This document shows positions 6,691 to 13,559 of a stretch of DNA of 24,681 nt, in pieces. The stretch is taken from the NCBI GenBank assembly GCA_035695045.1, contig DASSEX010000034.1, positions 1-24,681 of the forward strand, written 5' to 3'. The first letter of the stretch is position 1. Each line of letters opens with the position of its first letter. The notes beneath the pieces are model-generated. The model did not search any database and was not told the DNA's origin. It worked only from the letters and a program-made list of their open reading frames with translations. The position numbers and the translations under genes are program-made. This DNA comes from DASSKP01 sp035695045 (lineage in GTDB: Bacteria > Actinomycetota > Actinomycetes > JAFAQI01).

Positions 6691-7644
6691 TCACAGGACG
6701 GCGCGTACCTCGCCGACGCGGTCCCCGTGCCCGAGCACCGGCATCGTCGTGAGTGCGTCCAGCCCTTCGGCGTCCACGCCGAGTCGGCGCAGCGCCGCCA
6801 CCATCATCGGCGCCCGCGCCCGGGCGGCTCCGTCAGCGACCTTCAACGCCACCGCGCGACCATCCGCGGTCGCGGCGGCGTACACGCCTTCGGCGCCGTC
6901 CTTCGCCATCAGCCCGTCCACCGACGTCATCAGTGTCGTGACGTCTCGGCCGGTGCCGCCGACATGCCAAGGATGCGCGCGCATCGCCGAGCCGACCCGG
7001 CCCTCGGGTGACGCCGCATCGATTGCCGCCGCGATCCGCGCGAACGCACGTCCCAGCCCGCGCAACGTGCACGAGAACAGCGCAGCGCCGCAGCCGTCCA
7101 CGGCAACGTGCTCGATGTCGTCGCCGGTGAGCTCAGCAACGGCATCGCGCACCGCCACCTGGACCGGATGCGACGGATCGCGATACCCATCGGTCGGCCA
7201 GCCGTTGACGACGCAGGTCGCGAGCATCGCCGCGTGCTTCCCCGAACAGTTCTGGTGCAGCGAGTCCGGCTCGCCGCCGGCGCGCAGATACGCACGCGCA
7301 GCCGACGCGTCGAGCGGCAGATCCGGCGTGTTGTCCAACGACTTCTCGTCCAGATCGACCGATGCGAGGATCCGGCGTACGACGTCCAGGTGCCCCGGCT
7401 CGCCGGAGTGGCTGGCACAGGCGAGGGCGATCTGCTCGGTGTCGGCAGGCTGCCAGCCGGCCCGCAGCAATGCGAGCGCCTGCAAGGGTTTCAGCGAGCT
7501 GCGCGCGAAGATCTGCGCATCGACGTCACCGACGACGAGCGGCGTCGTACCGTCGGCTGCACGTCCGATCAGCGAACCGCGATGAACGCTCTCCACGACG
7601 CCGTTGCGCACGACCTCCGCGACGACCGGCAGCTCACCGCTCAA
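6691..7644 (-). CDS. L-asparaginase, Rhizobium-type II (PF06089)
   Basis: A 317-residue cytoplasmic enzyme expected to hydrolyse L-asparagine to aspartate and ammonia. It belongs to the zinc-dependent class of R. etli ReAII, not the E. coli type. Catalytic elements are in place: SSLKP (Ser49, Lys52), CASHSGE (Ser80) and the metal-site residues NCSGKH (Cys133, Lys136) and DGCGAA (Cys185). ReAII uses the equivalent Ser48, Lys51, Ser80, Cys135, Lys138 and Cys189. The TTG at 7644 overlaps the rsiG stop by TTGA, which fits coupled translation; a later GTG at residue 12 is the alternative. It is the last gene of the BKACE-rsiG-asparaginase operon. Confidence 0.87.
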   Translation of the reverse strand: MSGELPVVAEVVRNGVVESVHRGSLIGRAADGTTPLVVGDVDAQIFARSSLKPLQALALLRAGWQPADTEQIALACASHSGEPGHLDVVRRILASVDLDEKSLDNTPDLPLDASAARAYLRAGGEPDSLHQNCSGKHAAMLATCVVNGWPTDGYRDPSHPVQVAVRDAVAELTGDDIEHVAVDGCGAALFSCTLRGLGRAFARIAAAIDAASPEGRVGSAMRAHPWHVGGTGRDVTTLMTSVDGLMAKDGAEGVYAAATADGRAVALKVADGAARARAPMMVAALRRLGVDAEGLDALTTMPVLGHGDRVGEVRAVL

Positions 7645-8195
7645 CCGGAAGCGTCGGTCGGCAGCAGATCGGAGACGTCGGCCTCGCCCTCGCGATAGCG
7701 ACGCGCGATCTCCGCTGTACAGGCGTCCATCACCGACTGCACCTGACGGCGCTTCGTCGACACGTCGTGCTCCTCGCGCTCGAGCGTCTCGAGCACGCGC
7801 TGCAGCGACGCGTCGTCATGCGCGGCCGGGTTGGACAGGTCGACGTCGGCGATCAGCTGCTCGACGTGACGGCGGTGCGAGTCGGCGCGCGAAGGCTCGA
7901 GAGTCGCGTGCCGGCCGAGGCCGCGCGGCGCAGACTGCGACGGCGCGTCATCGGTGAGGATCTGCGCGAGCGAGTCGACGATCGACCCGTCGGAGTCGCC
8001 GGACCGGCGCGTGAGCTCGGCGCGCAGGATGTCGAGGCGGCCCTGCAGCACCCGGCGAAGGTAGGAGAGGTCGACCTCTTCCTGCTCGGCGTCGCGGCGC
8101 ATCTCGCGCACCCGCTCCAACGGCAGCGTCGCGAGCCCGTCGAGGTAGTCCTCGGCCAGCACCCGGTCGATCCGCCGGTGTTTCCCCTGCGTCAT
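7641..8195 (-). CDS. rsiG: RsiG, c-di-GMP-responsive anti-sigma-WhiG factor
   Basis: A 184-residue, mostly helical protein. It contains two exact copies of the c-di-GMP signature E(X)3S(X)2R(X)3Q(X)3D: residues 40-55 (Glu40, Ser44, Arg47, Gln51, Asp55) and residues 142-157 (Glu142, Ser146, Arg149, Gln153, Asp157). They lie in two predicted antiparallel helices separated by a variable linker (about 66-125). In Streptomyces, RsiG loaded with c-di-GMP sequesters the sporulation sigma factor WhiG. The protein is often misannotated as an aerial-mycelium protein. Its ATG overlaps the upstream BKACE stop (ATGA), and its stop overlaps the asparaginase start. WhiG is not in the window. Presence of both motifs argues for a Streptomyces-like monomeric two-motif RsiG. 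Confidence 0.9.
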   Translation of the reverse strand: MTQGKHRRIDRVLAEDYLDGLATLPLERVREMRRDAEQEEVDLSYLRRVLQGRLDILRAELTRRSGDSDGSIVDSLAQILTDDAPSQSAPRGLGRHATLEPSRADSHRRHVEQLIADVDLSNPAAHDDASLQRVLETLEREEHDVSTKRRQVQSVMDACTAEIARRYREGEADVSDLLPTDASG

Positions 8196-9079
8196 GCCTG
8201 CGCCCCAGTCTGTGTCGGTGAGCTTCCCTGCGCCGGGATCGCCTGCCGCCTCTTCACTCCTAGCATCGCTCGCGCCTCATCGGTCGACAGCGGCGGGCGT
8301 TGCGCATGCCGTGCGAACCCGGCCGCGCGCACGACGAGCTCTTCGTTGTCGCGGACCGGCTGTCCCGGCGCGAACGTCAGCGTGTCCTCCATGCCGACCC
8401 GCAGGTGCCCACCGGCCGAGAGTGCCGCGAGCATCACGGGCAGGGTCGTCCGGCCGACACCGGTCGCGGAGAACGTCGCCTCCGCGGGCAGCGCGTTGAC
8501 GCATGCGACGAGCGCCTGGGCCGTGCCGGGCATGCCGCCCGGAACGCCCATCACGAGGTCGCAGTGCACATGACCGCCGTACGGCGCGCCGTGCTTGTCG
8601 AGCAGCCGCGTCATTGCGGCGACGTGGCCGAGGTCGAACAGCTCGAACTCCGGCACGATCTCGCGCTCGCGCATCTCGAGGTAGAGCCGCTCCATGAACT
8701 CCCAGCGGTTCATGAAGACGTCGGCGCCGAAGTTGACCGTGCCGCAGGTCAGGCTGGCCGCGTCGGGCCCGGCCTCGAGGACTGCGAGCCGGTCGGCCTC
8801 GCTGTCGGTGACGGCACCGCCGGTCGACACCTGCACGATCAGATCGGTCGCCTCACGGACGGCGTCGAGGGCCGCGCGGACGTAGCCGAGGTCGAGCGTC
8901 GGGCGGGCCTCGGCGTCGCGGACGTGGACGTGGATCACCGCCGCGCCGGCGGCCTCGCAGGCCCGCGCGGTCGCGACGAGCTCCTCGACGGTCACGGGCA
9001 GGCTGGGCGCGTCGGATTTATCCGTTTCCGCACCGGTCGGGGCCACGCTGATGAGCGTCCCGGAGGCCATGTCCGCCAT
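8192..9079 (-). CDS. BKACE family (DUF849) beta-keto acid cleavage enzyme
   Basis: A 295-residue TIM-barrel enzyme. Family members condense a beta-keto acid with acetyl-CoA to give an acyl-CoA and acetoacetate. Zinc and catalytic residues are visible: VAPTGAET near the N-terminus (Glu18), the metal pair HVHVRD (His50, His52) and RVGMEDT (Glu231), matching Glu14, His46, His48 and Glu230 of the lysine-fermentation enzyme Kce. The substrate of this subfamily cannot be read from sequence. The ATG at 9079 is used; a second ATG three codons on is possible. Neither has a Shine-Dalgarno. It is the first gene of the operon with rsiG and asparaginase. Confidence 0.88.
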   Translation of the reverse strand: MADMASGTLISVAPTGAETDKSDAPSLPVTVEELVATARACEAAGAAVIHVHVRDAEARPTLDLGYVRAALDAVREATDLIVQVSTGGAVTDSEADRLAVLEAGPDAASLTCGTVNFGADVFMNRWEFMERLYLEMREREIVPEFELFDLGHVAAMTRLLDKHGAPYGGHVHCDLVMGVPGGMPGTAQALVACVNALPAEATFSATGVGRTTLPVMLAALSAGGHLRVGMEDTLTFAPGQPVRDNEELVVRAAGFARHAQRPPLSTDEARAMLGVKRRQAIPAQGSSPTQTGAQA

Positions 9080-9150
9080 CGTGTCACGACGGCGCGCCGG
9101 GAGGGGGCGACCTGGGCTAAGCCAATTCCGCCCGGATTGACCCAGACGGC

Positions 9151-9178
9151 TTAACGTCCGGCGTGTCCCTGCCGATGG
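9151..9178 (+). promoter_or_regulatory. Candidate promoter TTAACG-N16-CGATGG for the DUF4388 gene
   Basis: TTAACG (9151-9156, in TTAACGTCCG), 16 bases and CGATGG (9173-9178) precede the ATG at 9226 with a leader of about 40 bases. The layout resembles the two candidate SigD-type promoters at the sigD locus, and TAACGTCCG is shared with one of them. Inferred by alignment only. Confidence 0.3.
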
Positions 9179-9225
9179 AGTCTGTACATCGGGCGGCAGC
9201 TGGGCGGCACGGAGGAGGTCGAAGC

Positions 9226-11982
9226 ATGCTCAAGGGCGACCTCACCGCGACGCCGCTCGCCCCCTTGCTGCTTCAGCTTGCCGACGAGGACGCCACGGGC
9301 TGCCTGCACATCTCGGACCTCGAAGGTGACGAGGCGCTCATCTACTTCAAGGGCGGCCTCGTCTACGCCGTGTCCGTCCCCGGCCGCCGGCCGCAGCTCG
9401 GCGCGAAGCTCGTCTCCTCCGGTGAGCTCGCCCCCGAGGCGCTCGCGGATGCACTGGAGGCTCAGCGCACCGAGCTGCAGGGCTGGCGTCTCGGCGAGCT
9501 CCTCGTGCACCTCGGCTACGTCGACCAGCCGGTCGTCGAGGCGTTCGTCAAGGAGCAGGTGCACGACGCGCTGTGGGACCTGATCCGCTGGGACGAAGGT
9601 CGCTGGCGGTTCCGCAAGAACGAGAAGACCCGCGAGGACGTCGCTCCGCCGATGCCGGTCGCCGACCTGCTCGCCAACCTGCGTGACCGTGGGGCGGAGT
9701 GGGAGTCGATCTCAACCGTCGTCCACGGCCCGACCGCCATCCCGATGCTGTCCGCGCGCGGCGGCGGCGCCCCCGAGACCATGCTCGATGCGGATGCCTG
9801 GTCGATGCTGTGCAAGATCGACGGCGAGCGCTCCGCGGCTGAGCTCGCGCGCGACTGCGGCTACACGCTGTTCGAGGCCGGCCAGATCCTGGTCACGCTC
9901 GTCAAGGCCGGGCTCGTCGACATCGAGGAAGACGTCGAGGTCGTGGCCGCAGCCGCGCCTGTCGAGATCGACGACGAGCTGTACGGCGTCACGAGCGTCG
10001 TCTCCGCGCTGACCGCCGACGCAGAGGACGCCGCAGGGGACGACGACCACGTCGACACTGCCGACATCGACACGTCGGGAGAGAACGACGGCGAGGCGCC
10101 GGGCGACGAGTTCGCGGCGCTGGCCCGGCTGGTGACCGAGGTCGCCGCCGCAACGCGCGAAGACGCCGAGGCAGCCGCACACGAGACCGTGGACCCCGCG
10201 CCCGCCGAGCGTACCGAGGACGACGACGTTGCCGCTGCTGTTGCCGCGATAGCGTCGCTGTCCGCCGCGCGCGCCGAGGAGGAGTCGCCCTCGAGCGTGC
10301 CGCTGCACCCGCTCGTCGACGAAGAGACGTTCGCGGCATCGATAGCGCGTGTGTCGTCCGCGCTGGCCGACGTACTGGGCCCGGCGACGCACGCCGACGA
10401 CCCGTTCGAGGTACCGGCCGAGCTGCGGACGAAGAAGCAGCCGAAGCGGGACAACAAGCCGGTGCGCACCCCGGAGACGGAGCGCCGCGAACGCTTGCGG
10501 GCCGCCGCCGCCGCCGAGCTCGCCGCCGCGCACGCGCTGGCCGAGGCGATCCGCGCCGGCCAGGCCGAGGAGAAGGCCGTCGCCGAGGTCGTCGACCTCG
10601 ATGCGGTCCGCCGCGAGGCCGAGGAAGCAGCAGCTCGCCGCGCCGCGGAGGAGGCCGAGAGGGCCGCCGCCGAGGAAGCGGAGCGTCTGGCTGCCGAGGA
10701 GGCCGCCCGTCAGGCCGCAGAGGAGGCGCAGCGTCTCGCCGAGGAGGAGGCCGCCCGGGCCGCCGAGGAAGAGGCAGCGCGGATCGCGGCGGAAGAAGAA
10801 GCCGCCCGCATCGCGGCCGAAGAAGAAGCCGCGCGCATCGCCGCGGAAGAAGAAGCTGCCCGCATCGCCGCGGAAGAAGAAGCCGCGCGGATCGCGGCGG
10901 AAGAAGAAGCCGCCCGGATCGCTGCGGAGGAAGAAGCTGCGCGCCTCGCGGCGGAAGAAGAAGCCGCCCGCATCGCCGCCGAAGAAGAAGCCGCCCGCCT
11001 CGCCGCCGAAGAAGAAGCCGCCCGCCTCGCCGCGGAAGAAGAGGCAGCGCGCATCGCGGCCGAGGAAGAAGCCGCCCGCATCGCCGCGGAAGAAGAAGCT
11101 GCGCGGATCGCGGCCGAGGAAGAAGCCGCCCGCCTCGCCGCGGAAGAAGAAGCCGCCCGCATCGCCGCCGAAGAAGAAGCCGCGCGGATCGCCGCCGAAG
11201 AAGAAGCTGCCCGCCTCGCGGCCGAGGAAGAAGCTGCCCGCATCGCGGCGGAAGAAGAAGCTGCCCGGATCGCCGCCGAAGAAGAAGCCGCGCGGATCGC
11301 CGCGGAAGAAGAAGCCGCGCGGATCGCCGCCGAAGAAGAAGCCGCGCGCCTCGCCGCCGAAGAAGAAGCCGCGCGCCTCGCCGCCGAAGAAGAAGCTGCC
11401 CGCATCGCCGCCGAGCGCGACGCGGCCGAGGCAGAGGCGTGGGAGGAGTACTGGCGCCGCGAGGCCGAGATCGCTGCCGAGGCTGCCGAAGCCGCAGCTG
11501 CTGCTGCCGCGGCACTCGCGGAAGCTGCTGCAGAAGACGACACGACGCCGGACGAAGACGTCATCGAGCCCGAGCCCGTGGCACTCGACTTCGAGGTGCC
11601 GCAGCTTGCACCCGAGGACCCCGAGATCGAAGCCGCCCGACGTGAGGCCGCGCGCGTCGAGATGGCGAGCGCGACCGCTCTGCTGGTCGAGCTCTCCGCA
11701 CAGTCCGTCGAGGTACCGGCACAGCCGAGTGCAGCCGACGTGCCCGATGCGATCGAGGACGTCGAGGAGATCGCCGAGGTCGAGGAGGAGCACGTCGCCG
11801 TCGGCGTCGGCGCTCCGATGACCAACATGACCGACACGGCTGCGTTGCTGCGCGAGCTGTCCTCGCTCGGTGGTGACGACGAGCCTCCGCCTCCCGCCCC
11901 GGCAGCTCCGCGCGCTCCGTCACGGCCCGCGTCCGCGCCGACGAGCCCCGCGAAGAAGAAGCGCGGACTGTTCGGACGGTAG
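9226..11982 (+). CDS. DUF4388 protein with long 9-residue-repeat helical rod
   Basis: A 918-residue cytoplasmic protein. The ATG at 9226 has GGAGGAGG 7 bases upstream; a GTG at 9163 is less likely. Residues 1-95 are a DUF4388 domain (MLKGDLTATPLAPLLLQLADE). A winged-helix-like segment follows at about 186-236. An acidic disordered region (240-420) leads into an Ala/Glu/Arg-rich helix, with 24 tandem EEEAAR(I/L)AA repeats at residues 514-729. Further Ala/Glu helix and an acidic tail follow. Two copies of ALLxELS (818-824, 873-879) and the basic C-terminus KKKRGLFGR end the protein. DUF4388 is common in bacterial signalling and cell-polarity proteins. A scaffold or spacer role is an inference; its partners are unknown. 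Confidence 0.85.
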   Translation: MLKGDLTATPLAPLLLQLADEDATGCLHISDLEGDEALIYFKGGLVYAVSVPGRRPQLGAKLVSSGELAPEALADALEAQRTELQGWRLGELLVHLGYVDQPVVEAFVKEQVHDALWDLIRWDEGRWRFRKNEKTREDVAPPMPVADLLANLRDRGAEWESISTVVHGPTAIPMLSARGGGAPETMLDADAWSMLCKIDGERSAAELARDCGYTLFEAGQILVTLVKAGLVDIEEDVEVVAAAAPVEIDDELYGVTSVVSALTADAEDAAGDDDHVDTADIDTSGENDGEAPGDEFAALARLVTEVAAATREDAEAAAHETVDPAPAERTEDDDVAAAVAAIASLSAARAEEESPSSVPLHPLVDEETFAASIARVSSALADVLGPATHADDPFEVPAELRTKKQPKRDNKPVRTPETERRERLRAAAAAELAAAHALAEAIRAGQAEEKAVAEVVDLDAVRREAEEAAARRAAEEAERAAAEEAERLAAEEAARQAAEEAQRLAEEEAARAAEEEAARIAAEEEAARIAAEEEAARIAAEEEAARIAAEEEAARIAAEEEAARIAAEEEAARLAAEEEAARIAAEEEAARLAAEEEAARLAAEEEAARIAAEEEAARIAAEEEAARIAAEEEAARLAAEEEAARIAAEEEAARIAAEEEAARLAAEEEAARIAAEEEAARIAAEEEAARIAAEEEAARIAAEEEAARLAAEEEAARLAAEEEAARIAAERDAAEAEAWEEYWRREAEIAAEAAEAAAAAAAALAEAAAEDDTTPDEDVIEPEPVALDFEVPQLAPEDPEIEAARREAARVEMASATALLVELSAQSVEVPAQPSAADVPDAIEDVEEIAEVEEEHVAVGVGAPMTNMTDTAALLRELSSLGGDDEPPPPAPAAPRAPSRPASAPTSPAKKKRGLFGR
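10765..11412 (+). repeat. 24 tandem 27-base repeats encoding EEEAAR(I/L)AA
   Basis: The array is 24 consecutive units of 27 bases (648 bases) with no length variation. The seventh residue is Ile in 17 units and Leu in 7. Glu, Ala and Arg codons vary synonymously between units (for example GAAGAAGAA against GAGGAAGAG), so the array is not a fresh identical expansion. Confidence 0.95.
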
Positions 11983-12021
11983 GCGTTCCGCGACGCAGAC
12001 CGGCGGCGCAAGAATGCAGCG

Positions 12022-12447
12022 ATGCGTGCCGTCGTACAGCGAGTGACCCATGCGCGGGTCGAGGTCGACGGCGAGATCGTCGGAGCGATCGACCGTCCGG
12101 GACTCGTCGTCCTCGTCGGTGTCAGCACGGATGACGACGCGGCGGCGGCACGGCGGCTCGCGGAGAAGGTGTGGCGGCTGCGCATCCTCGACGGCGAGCG
12201 CAGTGCGGCTGAGGTGAACGCGCCACTACTCGTCGTGAGCCAGTTCACGCTCCACGCCGACACCACTCGGGGTCGTCGCCCGTCCTGGTCTGCTGCGGCG
12301 CGCGGCGATGTCGCGGAACCGCTCGTGGGCGAGGTCGTCGGTGAGCTGCGCCGGCTGGGTGCATACGTCGCGACCGGTCAGTTCGGTGCGCACATGCAGG
12401 TGCACCTGGTCAACGACGGCCCGGTCACCCTCATCATCGATACCTGA
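12022..12447 (+). CDS. dtd: D-aminoacyl-tRNA deacylase
   Basis: A 141-residue enzyme that hydrolyses D-amino acids wrongly charged to tRNA and clears Gly-tRNA(Ala), acting in translation quality control in the cytoplasm. The start MRAVVQRVTHARVEVDG, the motif SQFTLHAD (73-80) and the Gly-cisPro-type motif NDGPVT (131-136) are all present, and length is close to the usual 145. It begins 39 bases after the DUF4388 gene, so co-transcription is likely. No strong Shine-Dalgarno is visible. Confidence 0.95.
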   Translation: MRAVVQRVTHARVEVDGEIVGAIDRPGLVVLVGVSTDDDAAAARRLAEKVWRLRILDGERSAAEVNAPLLVVSQFTLHADTTRGRRPSWSAAARGDVAEPLVGEVVGELRRLGAYVATGQFGAHMQVHLVNDGPVTLIIDT

Positions 12448-12456
12448 CCGGCACCA

Positions 12457-12496
12457 ATCGCCAGCTAGCGGCCATAGAAGGCCGACATGTGGCGAT
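12457..12496. terminator. Two-tier hairpin between convergent dtd and ygfZ, probable bidirectional terminator
   Basis: ATCGCCA (12457-12463) pairs with TGGCGAT (12490-12496). Inside them CGGCC (12469-12473) pairs with GGCCG (12480-12484). They are separated by symmetrical 5-base internal loops, with the 6-base apical loop ATAGAA. It sits between the dtd stop (12447) and the ygfZ stop (12502). Confidence 0.55.
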
Positions 12497-12501
12497 CGAG
12501 G

Positions 12502-13428
12502 TTAGGCGTCGACGAGGCGTTCGGCTTTGGCGGCCATGCCGGCGACGGTCAGATGCGCGTCGTCCGCGGTCTGGCGCTTGATCACCGCGAGCGCGATCGG
12601 GCCGAGGTCCGCGTGATGGACCGCCGTGCCGAGGAAACCGACGGAGCGATCGTCGAGCTCGACGGGAGTGTGCGGCGCGGGCAGCGTCTCCTGCGTGCCG
12701 TCGAGATGCAGCAGCACCAGCCGCCGCGGCGGACGGCCGAGGTTGTGCACGCGCGCCACGGTCTCCTGCCCGCGGTAACAGCCCTTGTCGAGATGCACCG
12801 CCGGCCCGATCCAGCCGACCTCGTGCGGGATCGTCCGGTGGTCGGTCTCGAAGCCGAGCCTCGGCCGGCCGGCCGCGACGCGCAGCGCCTCGAACGCGCC
12901 GAGCCCCACCAACGGAACACCCGCGGCGTCGACGGCGTCACCCAAGGACTCGCGCGGGACCAGCTCGTCGACGACCGACGTCTCACCGCTGAGCCGCGAC
13001 AGGACGGCGTACGACGTCGAGACGTCGGCGACCTCGACGCGCAGCATGAAGCGCATCGAGTCGAGATAGCCGACGAGCGCGGGCGCGGTGCCCGGCTCGA
13101 CGTGCATCCACGTCGCCGACCCGTCGTCGACGAGCGTCAGGTGGTGCTCGACGTGCCCGTGCGGCGAGAGCACGAGTGCCTCGGTCCACTCGCCCGCCGG
13201 CAGCTCGGACAGATGCTGGGACGTCAGGGAATGCAGCCAGGACAACCGGTCGGGACCGTCGACGCGTACGACCCCGCGGTGTGACCGGTCAACGACCGCC
13301 GACCCGCCGATCGCGGTGCGCTGCTCCCGCAGCGGGTCGCCGTAGTGGTCAGCCACTCCCGCGTCGACCCCACGCCCGGCAACCGCGCCCGGGCGGGCGA
13401 GCAACGGGCTCAGGACGGCGTCTGACAC
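12502..13428 (-). CDS. ygfZ: YgfZ/GcvT-like folate-binding protein
   Basis: A 308-residue protein of the aminomethyltransferase fold. The YgfZ signature KGCYRGQE is at residues 215-222, with the cysteine needed for function. YgfZ uses folate to support assembly or repair of certain iron-sulfur enzymes. I chose the GTG at 13428 (GTG TCA GAC) because the protein family begins around there and upstream residues are unlike it. TACGCT ends 7 bases before the GTG, suggesting a leaderless mRNA. It is convergent with dtd and divergent from the propeller gene. Confidence 0.9.
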   Translation of the reverse strand: MSDAVLSPLLARPGAVAGRGVDAGVADHYGDPLREQRTAIGGSAVVDRSHRGVVRVDGPDRLSWLHSLTSQHLSELPAGEWTEALVLSPHGHVEHHLTLVDDGSATWMHVEPGTAPALVGYLDSMRFMLRVEVADVSTSYAVLSRLSGETSVVDELVPRESLGDAVDAAGVPLVGLGAFEALRVAAGRPRLGFETDHRTIPHEVGWIGPAVHLDKGCYRGQETVARVHNLGRPPRRLVLLHLDGTQETLPAPHTPVELDDRSVGFLGTAVHHADLGPIALAVIKRQTADDAHLTVAGMAAKAERLVDA

Positions 13429-13435
13429 GCATTCC

Positions 13436-13441
13436 AGCGTA
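13436..13441 (-). promoter_or_regulatory. Possible -10 element (TACGCT) for leaderless ygfZ
   Basis: TACGCT on the minus strand fits TANNNT and ends 7 bases before the GTG at 13428. No good -35 hexamer is visible at 16-18 bases upstream, so support is limited. Confidence 0.35.
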
Positions 13442-13559
13442 GGCCCGCCCCGCCCCGAACGCCTGTGACTCGTGACACCGCGGCGCCGACCCGGCAGGAG
13501 AACGTCACGCGGCCCCGAAATCAAGACGGGAAGCGTCACCACACACGGAGGACCGGTCG

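Noticed and set aside
9712..12266. Very long open frames on both strands across the DUF4388 gene (for example Ser/Ala-rich and Gly/Phe-rich frames antisense to the repeats)
   Set aside because: They are by-products of the 27-base repeat and GC-rich codons. They have no ribosome binding site or recognisable domain, and the sense frame encodes DUF4388.
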